Shown here: one piece after another, positions 28,727 to 39,379 of the stretch
Layout of the letters: each line of letters starts with the position of its first letter
How positions within the stretch are numbered: the first letter of the stretch is position 1
Assembly: GCA_030149475.1 (NCBI GenBank)
Contig: JASBRL010000015.1
Span: 1 to 64,000, forward strand
Direction: 5' to 3'
DNA length: 64,000 nt
DNA from: Marinobacter sp.
Lineage (GTDB): Bacteria; Pseudomonadota; Gammaproteobacteria; Pseudomonadales; Oleiphilaceae
Translations under genes and position numbers: made by a program
The notes under the pieces: generated by a model
What the model was told of the DNA's origin: nothing
The model's database searches: none
What the model saw: only the letters and a program-made list of their open reading frames with translations

Positions 28727-30237
28727 CAGCGGTACTCGGGGCGCATGGCGGGAAACAGGATGACATCCCGGATCGATGCGGAATCGGTCAACAGCATCGC
28801 CAGACGGTCGATACCAATACCTTCACCGGCGGTCGGTGGCAATCCGTATTCCAGCGCCATGACGTAGTCTTCATCGTAGAACATCGCTTCGTCATCACCG
28901 GCGTCCTTTTCCGCTACCTGAGCCTGGAAACGTGCAGCCTGGTCTTCGGCATCATTCAGCTCGGAAAAGCCGTTGGCAATTTCGCGGCCGCCGACGAAAA
29001 ACTCAAACCGTTCGGTGACGAAGGGATCACTGTCCTTGCATCGTGCCAACGGTGAAACTTCCTTCGGGTATTCGGTTATGAACGTTGGCTGCATCAGTCG
29101 ATGTTCCGCGGTGGCCTCGAATATCTCGATCTGCAGCTTACCCAGGCCCCAGCCCTCTTTCACCTGGATGCCCAGGTCTGAGGCGATCTGACGTGCTGTC
29201 GCTTCATCGTTCAGCTGGTCAGCGCTGATATCGGGGTTATGGCGCAGTATGGCCGCCAAAACCGTCAACCTCTCAAACGGCTTACCGAAGTCATATTCAG
29301 TCGTTTCCGGGACGCCGTCCACCGATGTCCGGGTATTGGACACCAGCGCGGAGCCGAGCACTTTTTGCGCGATGGTCCGCAGCATGTCCTCGGTGAGGTC
29401 CATCAGGTCGTTGTAGTCCGCGTAAGCCTGATAGAACTCCACCATGGTAAACTCGGGATTGTGCCGGGTGGAAAGGCCCTCATTACGGAAATTTCGGTTG
29501 ATCTCGAACACCCGTTCAAAGCCGCCCACGACCAAACGCTTGAGATACAGCTCCGGGGCAATGCGCAGGTACATATCGATACCCAGGGCATTGTGATGGG
29601 TCACGAACGGCCGGGCTGTCGCGCCACCGGGAATGACCTGCAGCATCGGCGTTTCCACTTCCATGAAGTCACGTTCGGTGAAGTACTGCCGCATCGCACT
29701 GATGATCCGGGAGCGAGCGTAAAATACCCGTCGACTGTCTTCGTTCATCATCAGGTCGACATACCGGTGCCGGTAGCGGGCCTCGGTATCGGTCAGCCCC
29801 TTGTGTTTTTCCGGCAGCGGCCGCAGCGATTTGGTCAGCAGAACGTAGTCGTCCATCATCACGTACAGATCGCCCTTGCCAGATTTGCACAGAGTGCCAC
29901 GAACGCCGACCACATCCCCGAGGTCCCAGTGCTTGATGGCTTTCTGGACATCCTTGCTGGCATAAACCTGAATGCGGCCTGTCATGTCCTGAATGACCTT
30001 GAACGCCTTGCGGTCGAGCATCATACGGCCGGCAATAGCAACCGTCTGCCCCATGGCCTCCAGCTCGTCCCGGGTCTTGTCGCCATACTCGGCCACCAGG
30101 CCTGCCGCCGTGCTGTCACGACGGAAGTCGTTCGGAAATGGGTTTCCCTGTTCCCGCAGTTCCGCGAGTTTGGCGCGGCGCTCGGCGATCAGCTTGTTTT
30201 CATCGTGCTGGGCGGCATTCGGCGTTTGGTCGGTCAT
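28726..30237 (-). CDS. lysS: Lysyl-tRNA synthetase, class II
   Basis: LysS charges tRNA-Lys. The 503-residue protein has an N-terminal OB anticodon-binding domain ([20 protein letters not shown]) and the class II core. Motif 1 lies near [21 protein letters not shown], motif 2 in [20 protein letters not shown] and motif 3 in [15 protein letters not shown]. Length and order match bacterial LysRS. It follows prfB after 76 bases on the same strand, the arrangement seen in E. coli. Confidence 0.96.
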   Translation of the reverse strand: MTDQTPNAAQHDENKLIAERRAKLAELREQGNPFPNDFRRDSTAAGLVAEYGDKTRDELEAMGQTVAIAGRMMLDRKAFKVIQDMTGRIQVYASKDVQKAIKHWDLGDVVGVRGTLCKSGKGDLYVMMDDYVLLTKSLRPLPEKHKGLTDTEARYRHRYVDLMMNEDSRRVFYARSRIISAMRQYFTERDFMEVETPMLQVIPGGATARPFVTHHNALGIDMYLRIAPELYLKRLVVGGFERVFEINRNFRNEGLSTRHNPEFTMVEFYQAYADYNDLMDLTEDMLRTIAQKVLGSALVSNTRTSVDGVPETTEYDFGKPFERLTVLAAILRHNPDISADQLNDEATARQIASDLGIQVKEGWGLGKLQIEIFEATAEHRLMQPTFITEYPKEVSPLARCKDSDPFVTERFEFFVGGREIANGFSELNDAEDQAARFQAQVAEKDAGDDEAMFYDEDYVMALEYGLPPTAGEGIGIDRLAMLLTDSASIRDVILFPAMRPEYR

Positions 30238-30313
30238 GGTCTCTCACTAAAGAATTGGTCGGTCTGGCTCGTCAATGCCCGTCAGATCGGGGCCACGTCA
30301 GAGGCTTTCCCGG

Positions 30314-31409
30314 TTAAAGTGCCATCTTCAGACTGGCTTCAATAAACTTGTCGATGTCTCCGTCCAGCACCGCCTGGGTATTGCTGGTTTCAACCTTGGT
30401 GCGCAGATCCTTGACGCGACTGTCGTCCAGCACGTACGAGCGGATCTGGCTACCCCAGCCGATGTCAGACTTGGAGTCTTCCATCTGCTGTTTTTCGGCA
30501 TTGCGCTTCTGCATTTCCAGCTCGAACAGCTTGGCCTTGAGCTGCTTCATGGCCTGATCCTTGTTCTGGTGCTGACTGCGGCCGGCCTGGCAGGCCACCA
30601 CCGTGCCGGTCGGATTGTGCGTCAGCCGAACCGCGGATTCGGTCCGGTTGACGTGCTGGCCACCGGCACCAGACGCCCGATAGACATCGACCCGCAAATC
30701 CGCAGGATTGATTTCAATTTCAAAGCTGTCATCAACTTCCGGCGATACAAACACGGACGAGAACGACGTGTGCCGACGGTTACCGGAATCAAACGGTGAC
30801 TTTCGAACCAGCCGGTGAACGCCGGTTTCGGTGCGCAACCAGCCATAGGCATACTCGCCCTGGATGTGAATGGTGGCACTCTTGATGCCGGCCACCTCAC
30901 CATCCTGCAATTCGACAATCTCGGTTTTGAAGCCGCGGCGTTCGCCCCAGCGCAGATACATGCGCAACAGCATATTGGCCCAGTCCTGGGCCTCGGTACC
31001 GCCGGAACCGGCCTGGATATCCAGATAGGCATTATTCGCATCCATTTCACCGGAGAACATCCGCCGGAACTCCAGCTTCTGCAACTGCCGGTCCAGGTGT
31101 TCCAGGTCGGCAACGATTTCATCGGCAGTATCCTGATCCTCTTCCGCTGCCGCAATTTCAAGCAGACCGTCCGCATCGTCCAGACCGGAGGTGAGGTTGT
31201 CGATCGTTTTCACGATCAACTCCAGGTCCGCACGCTCTTTACCCAGACCCTGGGCCCGGGTCGGATCCTCCCAGACAGAAGGCTCTTCCAGTTCCCGCTC
31301 TACTTCAACCAGCCGTTCACTGCGCTGATCGTAGTCAAAGATACCCCCTAAGCGCATCGGTGCGCTCACGCAGGTCTTTAATGGTCGTCACAATCGGGTT
31401 GATTTCCAT
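30314..31409 (-). CDS. prfB: Peptide chain release factor 2 with programmed +1 frameshift
   Basis: RF2 releases nascent peptides at UAA and UGA. The gene starts at the ATG at 31409 ([20 protein letters not shown]). It runs to an in-frame TGA at codon 25 (31337-31335) in the context AGGGGGTATCTTTGAC, a Shine-Dalgarno-like run and CUU slip codon ahead of UGA. A +1 shift continues as [13 protein letters not shown], giving 364 residues, the usual RF2 length. The zero-frame part alone is useless, so this is the classic autoregulatory frameshift and not a pseudogene. The GGQ loop ([17 protein letters not shown]) is intact. Confidence 0.96.
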
Positions 31410-31574
31410 GAAACGGATTCTCGTACGCTGGGAAATGGTGAGAGGCGGGACCAGACAACCCGCACTCGCGAATCAGACGCGGCATTTTACCGAATTTGGC
31501 GGCGCAAATCAGCCGGTCGCTCCCCGGAAACCCGGGCTGTTTTTTGGTCGGGTGAGGCTGGCCGGGAGCCAGGA

Positions 31575-33314
31575 TCAGGCCGGCTCAATGTAATCGATCA
31601 ACAACTGCAGGCTGGTTCGGCCCCGAAAGGTATTTGCATCGGGTTTGTATACCACCCGCGCGCCACCACCCGTAAAATCGGGTACCGACGGTCCGGTGTT
31701 GAATGCGATACCGTCAATCAGTTGCTCCGCCCCGGGAACTCTCAGCACCAGCTTGAGGTGGTTTGCCCCGACAATGCGCTGCTGAACCACCTCAAACTCG
31801 CCATCAAATAGCGGCTCCGGGAAATGCTGCCCCCAGGGGCCGGCCCTGCGCAGTAGCGAGGCCGTATCCAGATTGAGTTCGGCGCTGGTCAAAGGCCCGT
31901 CCGTAGTGATGGCTGCTTCGAGGTCCCCTGCCGAGACACTCGCCCGCACAGCCTCATCGAAGGCGTCGGCAAACGCGGGCAGGTCCGACTGAGCCATGGT
32001 CATACCGGCGGCCATGGCATGGCCACCGTATTTTTTCAGCAGGCCAGGATGGCGCGCATCCACCACCGCCAGCACATCACGAATGTGCAGCCCGGGGATG
32101 GACCGGGCCGAGCCCTTGATCAGCTCGCCGTCGCCCCCCGGTGCAAAGGCAATGACCGGCCGATGAGTCTGCTCCCGTAAGCGGGCGGCCAGAATACCGA
32201 TCACGCCCTGATGCCAGTCGGGGTCGAACAGCGCCAGGCCCCACGGCAATCCCTCAATATCCAGCGACAGCGAGGCCAGCAACTCCTGGGCCTGATCCTT
32301 CATGCCGCTCTCAATGCTCCGCCGCTCACGGTTCAGACCATCCAGCAACGTGGCCAGACGCAGGGCTTCATCCCGGGTGTCGGCCAACAGGCAGGCAATC
32401 CCCACACCCATGTCATCCAGGCGCCCGGCCGCATTCAACCGGGGGCCCACAGCAAAGCCCAGGTCGACTGCGGAGATTTCACGATGATCCCGTCCGGCAA
32501 CTTCCAGCAACGCCAGAATACCGGGGCGCGCCTCACCCTGACGGATGCGGCGCAATCCCTGCTCGACGAATATCCGGTTATTGTGATCCAGAGGCACCAC
32601 ATCCGCCACGGTGCCCAGTGCCACCAGATCCAGCAAACGGCCCAGATTAGGCTGCCGGGCCTCGTCCAGCTCACCCGTTTCCCGCAAGTGCCGGCGCAGG
32701 GCGGTGAGCACGTAAAACATCACGCCCACCCCCGCAGCATGCTTGCTGAGGAATTCGCAGCCGGGCTGATTGGGGTTCACAATCGCGTCCGCAGGCGGCA
32801 GCGTCTTCCCCGGTAAATGGTGATCCGTGACAATCACGCGGATGCCCAGCGCCTGCGCAGCCTCAACGCCCTCTATCGCTGAAATGCCGTTATCGACGGT
32901 AATCAGCAGGTCCGGCAGCGCCCCACCCTCTTCCTGCAGCCGGGTGATGATGCCCGGCTGCAGACCGTAACCATCGGAGAAGCGGCTAGGCACCCGAAAA
33001 TCCACCCCGGCCAGCCCGAACATCGACAATCCCAGCATGGCAACCGCGGTGCTGGTAGCCCCGTCGGCGTCAAAGTCACCGACAATCATCACCCGCTGCC
33101 GCTCGCGGATAGCCGCGGCAATCAGGTCAACGGCGCCGTCGATACCCTTAAGCCGGGCCGGTGACTCCAGTTCACGCAGGGTATAACGCAGTTCAGCTTC
33201 CGAGGTCACCCCTCGCGCAGCATAAAGTCGATGCAGCAAGGGCGGGTAATCACTACCCAGGTCAGGCACCGATACCGGAACAGGACGCCGCAGAATTTTT
33301 TTGGAACCCATCAT
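31575..33314 (-). CDS. recJ: Single-stranded-DNA-specific exonuclease RecJ
   Basis: RecJ is a 5'-3' single-strand exonuclease of recombination and mismatch/base-excision repair. The 579-residue protein has the DHH-family motifs: VMIVGDFDADGATSTAVAM (motif I), ITVDNGISA, VTDHHLPG (DHH), and in the DHHA1 domain SARSIPGLHIRDVL and KYGGHAMAAGM. Two adjacent ATG codons can start it; GAGGG lies upstream. It lies between thrC and prfB on the minus strand. Confidence 0.95.
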   Translation of the reverse strand: MMGSKKILRRPVPVSVPDLGSDYPPLLHRLYAARGVTSEAELRYTLRELESPARLKGIDGAVDLIAAAIRERQRVMIVGDFDADGATSTAVAMLGLSMFGLAGVDFRVPSRFSDGYGLQPGIITRLQEEGGALPDLLITVDNGISAIEGVEAAQALGIRVIVTDHHLPGKTLPPADAIVNPNQPGCEFLSKHAAGVGVMFYVLTALRRHLRETGELDEARQPNLGRLLDLVALGTVADVVPLDHNNRIFVEQGLRRIRQGEARPGILALLEVAGRDHREISAVDLGFAVGPRLNAAGRLDDMGVGIACLLADTRDEALRLATLLDGLNRERRSIESGMKDQAQELLASLSLDIEGLPWGLALFDPDWHQGVIGILAARLREQTHRPVIAFAPGGDGELIKGSARSIPGLHIRDVLAVVDARHPGLLKKYGGHAMAAGMTMAQSDLPAFADAFDEAVRASVSAGDLEAAITTDGPLTSAELNLDTASLLRRAGPWGQHFPEPLFDGEFEVVQQRIVGANHLKLVLRVPGAEQLIDGIAFNTGPSVPDFTGGGARVVYKPDANTFRGRTSLQLLIDYIEPA

Positions 33315-33329
33315 CCCGCCGGCACACCC

Positions 33330-34730
33330 TCACCCATGTTTCCAGTGCTCCGCAATAAAGCTCTGTACCGCACCGATATCATCATCCAGCACCGTGAACC
33401 GCTCCTCCTGCTCAAACAGATCAGCCATGTGCCGGGGCAATTCGGGACGCACCGACAGACCAGCCCGCTCAATGGCGTCCGGGAATTTCGCCGGGTGGGC
33501 GGTACCCAGGGTGACCATCGGTACCTGCGGGTCACGACGGCAGTCTCGGGCGGCTTTCACGCCGATCGCGGTATGGGGATCCAGCAGGTATTCGTTCTGC
33601 TGATAGATTTCACGAATCATTGCGCAGGTTGCCTCATCATCCACCGCCTCACTGTCAAACAGCTGACGGGCGTGCTTCCAGCGGTAATCGGCAATACTGA
33701 CCGGACCCTGGCTGGCATTTTCCAGCAAATCCTTCACCGCCTGGCCATCACGACCGTGGAGATCGAACAGCAGGCGCTCGAAGTTACTGGACACCATGAT
33801 GTCCATACTCGGCGACAGGGTATGTTCAAGCTTATGCTGCTCGTACCGGTTGCCACTCATAAAGCGATGCAGGATGTCATTGCGGTTGGTCGCGATCACC
33901 AGCTGATTGATCGGCAGTCCCATCTGCCGTGCCAGATAACCCGCGAAAATATCGCCGAAATTACCGGTCGGCACCGAAAACGACAGGCTGCGGTCGGGGC
34001 CGCCCAGGGCCAGTGAGGCATGAAAATAATAGACAATCTGGGCCATGATCCGCGCCCAGTTGATCGAGTTGACCGCCGCGAGCCGGGTTTTGCCGCCCAG
34101 GAACGACTGATCATTAAAGCTGGCTTTCACCATCCTCTGACAGTCGTCAAAGTTGCCCTTGATCGCCAGGTTGTGGATGTTGTCACCAGCCACTGTCGTC
34201 ATCTGGCGGCGCTGTACCTCCGACACCCGCTGGTGGGGATGGAGAATGAAAATATCCACGTGCTGGCAGCGCCGGCAGCCCTCGATCGCCGCCGAACCGG
34301 TATCACCCGACGTCGCTCCCATAATGACCACATGCTGCTGACGCTTCTCCAGCACATAGTCCAGCAGCCGGCCAAGCAACTGCAACGCAAAATCCTTGAA
34401 CGCCAGTGTGGGTCCGCGGAACAGTTCCATGACCCACTCGTTGCTGTCCAGCTGGACCAGCGGCGCCACCGCACCGTGGGTGAACACCGCATAGGTCTCA
34501 TCCAGCATGGAGCGGAAATCATCCGCGGGCACTGCGTCCTCTACAAACGGATGCATCACCCTGAATGCAAGCTCGCTGTAGGACAGCCCTCGCCAGCTGC
34601 GGATCTCCTCGACACTGAAACGGGGCAGTGACTCAGGAACGTACAGGCCGCCATCGGGAGCCAGTCCTGTCAGCAAAACATCTTCAAAACCCAACGCCGG
34701 CGCGGAGCCGCGTGTACTGATGTATCTCAC
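33330..34730 (-). CDS. thrC: Threonine synthase
   Basis: ThrC converts O-phosphohomoserine to threonine with PLP. The 466-residue protein starts with GTG (read MRYISTRGSAPALGF). It has the PLP lysine Lys112 in FRGPTLAFKDFALQ, the ATSGDTGSAAIEG loop and SVPTGNFGDIFAGYLA. The length fits the long bacterial/yeast-type class. It follows hom by 12 bases, forming a hom-thrC unit. Confidence 0.95.
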   Translation of the reverse strand: MRYISTRGSAPALGFEDVLLTGLAPDGGLYVPESLPRFSVEEIRSWRGLSYSELAFRVMHPFVEDAVPADDFRSMLDETYAVFTHGAVAPLVQLDSNEWVMELFRGPTLAFKDFALQLLGRLLDYVLEKRQQHVVIMGATSGDTGSAAIEGCRRCQHVDIFILHPHQRVSEVQRRQMTTVAGDNIHNLAIKGNFDDCQRMVKASFNDQSFLGGKTRLAAVNSINWARIMAQIVYYFHASLALGGPDRSLSFSVPTGNFGDIFAGYLARQMGLPINQLVIATNRNDILHRFMSGNRYEQHKLEHTLSPSMDIMVSSNFERLLFDLHGRDGQAVKDLLENASQGPVSIADYRWKHARQLFDSEAVDDEATCAMIREIYQQNEYLLDPHTAIGVKAARDCRRDPQVPMVTLGTAHPAKFPDAIERAGLSVRPELPRHMADLFEQEERFTVLDDDIGAVQSFIAEHWKHG

Positions 34731-34742
34731 CTTGCGTTCCTG

Positions 34743-36044
34743 TCAATTGAAGTTTTCGGCACGGATACGGACAACCTGACCTTCCACGTCGGCCAGCGCT
34801 TCCAGGTCTTCGATGGCCCGGTTCATCTGACGCTCCTGCACCGTGTGGGTCAGGATAATCACCGGGATACGGCCATCCTTCAGTTCAGACTCTTTCTGCA
34901 TGATTGACTCGATGTTGATACCGTGTTCACTGAGGATCGACGACACCTTGGCGAGAACGCCCGGACGGTCAAGCGCCTGGATACGCAGATAATAGGCCGA
35001 CTGTATGTCATCCATGGACAGCACATTCAGATCTTCCACTGCACCCGGATCGAACCCGAGATAGGGCACCCGCTGGCCACTCTGGTAGATCACCGAGCGG
35101 GCCACATCCACGATGTCCGCAATGACCGCCGAGGCGGTCGCCTCGGCACCAGCGCCCGGACCGTAGTACATGGTCTGGCCAACTGCGTCACCATCCACCA
35201 GCACCGCGTTGAGCACGCCGTCCACCTGAGCAATGAGATGACTGCGGGGTACCAGCGTCGGGTGAACCCGTAGCTCAATACCGTCATCGCGACGACGGGC
35301 GATGCCCAGGTGTTTGATGCGATAGCCCAGCAGTTCAGCGTGGGCAATATCGTAAGGGGTGATCGTCGAAATGCCCTCGGTGTACGCGCGCGTGAACTGG
35401 AGCGGCACTCCGAAACCGGTGGACGCCAGAATGGTCAGCTTGTGCGCGGCATCCACGCCCTCTACATCAAACGTCGGATCGGCTTCGGCATAGCCAAGGT
35501 CCTGCGCTTCCCTGAGCACTTCGGCAAACTCGCGACCGGCGCGCATCTCCGTCAGAATGTAATTGCCCGTCCCGTTGATGATGCCGGCAATGGTGTCAAT
35601 ACGGTTGGCTGCCATGCCTTCCCGGATGGACTTGATGACCGGAATACCACCGGCCACACCCGCTTCGAACGCCACAATGACGCCTTTCTCCTCGGCAGCT
35701 TCGAAAATCTCGTTGCCATGAACGGCGATCAATGCCTTATTAGCGGTGACCACGTGCTTGCCCTTGGCAATCGCGGCCAGTACCAGTTCACGGGCCGGCT
35801 CATAACCGCCGATCAACTCAACCACCACATCGATATCGGGATCGTTGACAACGTCGAAGACATCGGTGGTAAACGGAATACCCCCCAGGTCCAGATCGGC
35901 CCGGGGTGTCCGGGTCGCCACCCGGGTAACCCGGATGTTACAGCCCGCACGGCCCGCAATAAGGCTGGCATTTCTGGCCAGCACTCTGAATGTACCGCCA
36001 CCGACGGTTCCCAGACCGCAGATTCCAACCCTGACCTCTTTCAA
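34743..36044 (-). CDS. hom: Homoserine dehydrogenase
   Basis: Hom reduces aspartate semialdehyde to homoserine for threonine and methionine. The 433-residue monofunctional enzyme has the NAD(P) loop GICGLGTVGGG, HVVTANKALIAVHG, AGVAGGIPVIKSIREG, the YAEADPTFDVEG substrate site and a C-terminal ACT domain (IQALDRPGVLAKVSSILSEH) for feedback control. I choose a TTG start at 36044 because AGGGG lies seven bases upstream and the protein then begins MKEVRVGICG like its relatives. Longer versions carry a non-homologous leader. Confidence 0.93.
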   Translation of the reverse strand: MKEVRVGICGLGTVGGGTFRVLARNASLIAGRAGCNIRVTRVATRTPRADLDLGGIPFTTDVFDVVNDPDIDVVVELIGGYEPARELVLAAIAKGKHVVTANKALIAVHGNEIFEAAEEKGVIVAFEAGVAGGIPVIKSIREGMAANRIDTIAGIINGTGNYILTEMRAGREFAEVLREAQDLGYAEADPTFDVEGVDAAHKLTILASTGFGVPLQFTRAYTEGISTITPYDIAHAELLGYRIKHLGIARRRDDGIELRVHPTLVPRSHLIAQVDGVLNAVLVDGDAVGQTMYYGPGAGAEATASAVIADIVDVARSVIYQSGQRVPYLGFDPGAVEDLNVLSMDDIQSAYYLRIQALDRPGVLAKVSSILSEHGINIESIMQKESELKDGRIPVIILTHTVQERQMNRAIEDLEALADVEGQVVRIRAENFN

Positions 36045-36345
36045 ACTGACACCCCTGTTTCCGATGAATGGCTGTGCAACTGCATGATATATCATTAATT
36101 GACTAAAAAGCGCGCCGGCTCGCACCGAGCCATTGCCTGAGCCGCAGACTCAGGATCAACCTGTCCGCCAGAACGTCATCGTCACTCGCGCTGTTCTCTT
36201 TATCGACTCATCGAATCATCGACTCACCGGCAATGGACGACATTGCTGTCACGCCAATCCACCCACTGTGATATTGAACATCAATCCGTATGCCGTCTGC
36301 CAATCATTTTTACCGACCCGCATCGGCCATCGTCCACCGGGGCTG
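36045..36345. other. Gap between xerD and hom with an AT-rich palindrome
   Basis: This 301-base gap carries the hom promoter region. The clearest element is the perfect 12-bp palindrome ATGATATATCAT at 36084-36095, 40 bases upstream of hom. It could contain a -10 or be an operator. Short iterations of TCGACTCATCGA-like sequence occur near 36205-36225. No gene or terminator is evident. Confidence 0.4.
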
Positions 36346-37269
36346 TCAGCCCCGCGGATGGTGAGCCTGATGCAAGGACTGCAGACGCTGCCGGGCGACA
36401 TGAGTATATATCTGCGTGGTCGACAGGTCAGAGTGTCCGAGCAACATCTGCACCACCCGCAAATCCGCGCCATGGTTCACCAGGTGCGTTGCAAAGGCAT
36501 GCCTCAATGTGTGCGGCGACAGATGCTTCCGGATGCCGCATCGCCGGGCATAGAGTTTTACCCGATACCAGAATGTCTGTCGGGTCATCGCTTCGGCCCG
36601 GTTGCCAGGAAAAAGCGCATCGGATGCCCTGCCTTTGAGTAATTCAAGGCGTGCCGACCCCCGATAACGTAACAGCCAGTCTACCGCCTCTTCACCCAGT
36701 GGGATCAACCGCTCCTTGTTACCCTTGCCGATGATCCGGACCACGCCCTGACGCATATTCACCTGGTCGACCCGCAATGACACCAGTTCCGATACCCGCA
36801 GACCACACCCGTACAGAATTTCCAGCATGGCCCGGTCACGCAGTTCCAGCGGCTGTTCAGGATCAGGTTCATGCAGCAGACAGTCAACGTCGCTTTCCGA
36901 CAGGGACTCCGGCAAGCGCCGGGGCAATGTCGGGCTGTCGATACGAAGTGTCGGATCCTCAGCGATCAGGCCTTCCCGCAACAGGTATCGATAAAAACGC
37001 CGCAGCCCTGACAGGCGGCGCGCAGCAGTTGAGGTCTTGCGGCCATCTGCAAACCCCCGGGCTATCCAGGCCAGCAGATCGGTCCGCGTGACCTTGTCCA
37101 GCGTCAACGGTAGCGTCCGCGCACGCAGCCAGCGGGAAAGCTGAATCAGGTCGCTTCGATACGCCGCACGCGTTTGCTTCCCCAACCCCTCCTCCAACCA
37201 CAACGCTTCAACAAAACGGCTGATGAGCATTGTATCAATCGCGCTGAAATCACTGCATTTGTCAGTCAT
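36346..37269 (-). CDS. xerD: Tyrosine recombinase XerD
   Basis: XerD, with XerC, resolves chromosome dimers at dif. From the ATG at 37269 the protein has 307 residues, with an N-terminal SAM-like core-binding domain (FVEALWLEEGLGKQTRAAYR) and a full catalytic set: Arg158 (GLRVSEL), Lys182, His253 and Arg256 (HTLRHAFATH), His279 and Tyr288 (IYTHV). A start at 37230 (294 residues) is also possible, as neither ATG has a strong ribosome-binding site. XerD rather than XerC is chosen from the N-terminal style and the neighbourhood. Confidence 0.9.
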   Translation of the reverse strand: MTDKCSDFSAIDTMLISRFVEALWLEEGLGKQTRAAYRSDLIQLSRWLRARTLPLTLDKVTRTDLLAWIARGFADGRKTSTAARRLSGLRRFYRYLLREGLIAEDPTLRIDSPTLPRRLPESLSESDVDCLLHEPDPEQPLELRDRAMLEILYGCGLRVSELVSLRVDQVNMRQGVVRIIGKGNKERLIPLGEEAVDWLLRYRGSARLELLKGRASDALFPGNRAEAMTRQTFWYRVKLYARRCGIRKHLSPHTLRHAFATHLVNHGADLRVVQMLLGHSDLSTTQIYTHVARQRLQSLHQAHHPRG

Positions 37270-37339
37270 GCGGATGCCCACGTCTACCAGCATCGACGGT
37301 GAGAGAGACCGAGCCCGGACAGCTTTTCGGTCCACCCAG

Positions 37340-37370
37340 AAAAAAGGCAGCCAGTGGCTGCCTTTTTTCT
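37340..37370 (-). terminator. Terminator of the rpsP-rplS operon
   Basis: The stem AAAAGGCAGCCA pairs with TGGCTGCCTTTT across one unpaired base and has A/T runs on both sides, so it can work in both directions. On the minus strand it ends about 55 bases beyond the rplS stop and precedes xerD. Confidence 0.88.
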
Positions 37371-37425
37371 ACGCGTTCTACACAGTCCTGAAAAAACGGA
37401 GCTGATGTCACCGTCTGCCGGTCTA

Positions 37426-37782
37426 TCAGCCCAGTTTTTCCTTGATGCGTGCTGCCTTGCCAGACAGGTCGCGGAGATAGTACAGCTTGGCCTGACGCAC
37501 GTCGCCGCGACGCTTTACGGCAATGCTGTCAATCAGCTTGCTGAACGTCTGGAACGTACGCTCGACACCGACACCGTAAGAAATCTTGCGGACGGTGAAC
37601 GATGAATTCATGCCCCGATTACGCTTGCCGATGACCACACCCTCAAACGCCTGCAGGCGCTCGCGGTTGCCCTCGGTCACACGTACCTGGATAACCACGG
37701 TATCACCAGGCGCAAACGCCGGAATTTCCTTGGTCATCTGTTCTGCTTCAATCTGACTGATGATGTTATTCTTGCCGCTCAT
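37426..37782 (-). CDS. rplS: 50S ribosomal protein L19
   Basis: L19 sits at the subunit interface near the 30S. The 118-residue protein has the characteristic [32 protein letters not shown] and [11 protein letters not shown] segments. CAGGAG precedes the ATG. It is the last gene of rpsP-rimM-trmD-rplS. Confidence 0.97.
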   Translation of the reverse strand: MSGKNNIISQIEAEQMTKEIPAFAPGDTVVIQVRVTEGNRERLQAFEGVVIGKRNRGMNSSFTVRKISYGVGVERTFQTFSKLIDSIAVKRRGDVRQAKLYYLRDLSGKAARIKEKLG

Positions 37783-37806
37783 CGTATGCTCCTGATACTC
37801 AATCTT

Positions 37807-38565
37807 TTAATGCCCTGACGGTTCAGAGGCATCCGGTTCATTCAAAAGTTCTTCCAGCAGCTCACGCTCTTCGTCCGTAAGCACCCGCTGTTCCAGCAGG
37901 TCGGGGCGTCGCTCCCGGGTTCGCCTCAGCGACTGTTTAAGCCGCCAACGCCGAATCTGATCATGGTGGCCACTCAGCAATACATCCGGCACCCCCTGAC
38001 CTTCATACACTTCGGGCCGGGTATAGTGCGGACAGTCCAGCAAACCGTCGGCAAAGGAATCCTGTTCTGCCGACTGCGCATGACCCAGCGCTCCGGGGAT
38101 GAGGCGTGCAACCGCATCAACAACGGTCATCGCCGCAAGTTCGCCGCCCGACAGCACAAAATCCCCGAGCGACACTTCCCGATCAACTTCTGCCGCAATC
38201 AGGCGCTCATCCACACCCTCGTAGCGGCCGGCAACCAGAATCAGCGACTGCTGAGCGGCCAGTGACTCGACCAGCGCCTGATTCAGCGTTTCACCCTGAG
38301 GCGAAAGGTAGACCACACACGCCGGCGCGGGGGCCGCCTCCCGGGCCGCATGGATCGCGTCCCGAAGGGGCTGGATTTTCATCAGCATGCCGGGGCCGCC
38401 GCCATAGGGCCGATCGTCCACTGTCCGGTGACGATCATGAGTGAAATCCCGCGGGTTCCAGGTCCGTAAAGACAGGAGCCCACTCCGAACCGCCCGACCG
38501 GTCACGCCGAACTCTGTGACTGCCTCAAACATGTCCGGAAACAGGCTGACAGCGCCAATCCACAC
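37807..38565 (-). CDS. trmD: tRNA (guanine(37)-N1)-methyltransferase TrmD
   Basis: TrmD methylates G37 of tRNAs reading CNN and CGG codons, which prevents +1 frameshifting. The 252-residue protein starts with GTG three bases after the rimM stop (read [13 protein letters not shown]). The trefoil-knot SAM site shows [25 protein letters not shown] and [15 protein letters not shown]. Both its start and position imply cotranslation with rimM. Confidence 0.96.
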   Translation of the reverse strand: MWIGAVSLFPDMFEAVTEFGVTGRAVRSGLLSLRTWNPRDFTHDRHRTVDDRPYGGGPGMLMKIQPLRDAIHAAREAAPAPACVVYLSPQGETLNQALVESLAAQQSLILVAGRYEGVDERLIAAEVDREVSLGDFVLSGGELAAMTVVDAVARLIPGALGHAQSAEQDSFADGLLDCPHYTRPEVYEGQGVPDVLLSGHHDQIRRWRLKQSLRRTRERRPDLLEQRVLTDEERELLEELLNEPDASEPSGH

Positions 38566-38568
38566 CGG

Positions 38569-39096
38569 CTAAAACTCCGGGTCCCAATCCACTGCCAACC
38601 GCCCCGTGGACAAGTCCACCGATTTGACCACCTGATCCGGTAAATAGGGAATCAGGCGTTCCCGCTGGTCAATGGATGTCGGCGACGCTGACACCACCAA
38701 CACGTCATTCGACCCGGTTTCCATCAGATGCCTGACGATCCCCAGGTCCTCTCCATCGACCGTTTCAACCCGCAAACCCTCGAGCTGAAACCAGTAATAC
38801 TCGCCTTCCGGCAGGGGCGGCAGCGCATCGACGGGAACCACGACATCAGCACCGCAAAGCAACCTGGCCTGATCCCGGTCGGCCACCCCCCTGAGGCTGA
38901 CCACAATACCAGGACCGTGCCGACGCCCCTCTTCGAGCCTGACCGGAGTGCGTTTACCATCACGCACTACTGTCCACTCTGAATAATCAAGAATGCCGTC
39001 AACCGGGTCGGTGTAGGAGTACACCTTTAGCCAACCCTTTACCCCAAATACCGAGGTGATCCGGCCAATCACAGTTTCCTGCGAACGCTGCGCCAT
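38569..39096 (-). CDS. rimM: 16S rRNA processing protein RimM
   Basis: RimM assists maturation of the 30S head domain around S19. The 175-residue protein has the N-terminal RimM domain (VIGRITSVFGVKGWLKVYSY, SLRGVADRDQARLLCGADV) and a PRC-barrel domain (EYYWFQLEGLRVETVDGEDL to LIPYLPDQVVKSVDLSTGRL). It lies between rpsP and trmD with the standard short gaps. Confidence 0.95.
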   Translation of the reverse strand: MAQRSQETVIGRITSVFGVKGWLKVYSYTDPVDGILDYSEWTVVRDGKRTPVRLEEGRRHGPGIVVSLRGVADRDQARLLCGADVVVPVDALPPLPEGEYYWFQLEGLRVETVDGEDLGIVRHLMETGSNDVLVVSASPTSIDQRERLIPYLPDQVVKSVDLSTGRLAVDWDPEF

Positions 39097-39121
39097 GCCC
39101 AGACCCCCGGAAAATCAGGCG

Positions 39122-39379
39122 TTACTCAGCCGACGCGGCAGCTTTGTTGCCTTTCAGCAACTGAGCAACGCGGTCACTGGTCTGCGCACCCAGTGCGACC
39201 CAATGATCAATGCGAGCCTGGTCAACACGCAGGCGTTCTTCCTGACCGCGAGCAACCGGATTGAAAAAACCAACACGCTCAATGAAGCGGCCGTCGCGAG
39301 CTTTACGGCTGTCAGTGACTGTCAGATGGTAGAACGGGCGCTTCTTGGAGCCGCCGCGAGCCAAACGGATTATTACCAT
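39122..39379 (-). CDS. rpsP: 30S ribosomal protein S16
   Basis: S16 is needed for 30S assembly. The 85-residue protein begins [19 protein letters not shown] and has the family [20 protein letters not shown] segment. The start at 39379, with AGGA upstream, is the universal one; a longer frame has a non-native leader. It is first in rpsP-rimM-trmD-rplS. Confidence 0.97.
   Translation of the reverse strand: MVIIRLARGGSKKRPFYHLTVTDSRKARDGRFIERVGFFNPVARGQEERLRVDQARIDHWVALGAQTSDRVAQLLKGNKAAASAE

Noticed and set aside
31335-31337. Apparent nonsense mutation in prfB
   Set aside because: The TGA is the conserved programmed-frameshift stop, not damage.
31522-31546. CCCGG-AAAC-CCGGG hairpin followed by a T-run on the plus strand
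   Set aside because: Both flanking genes (recJ and prfB) are on the minus strand, where no T-run follows, and the stem is only five pairs.
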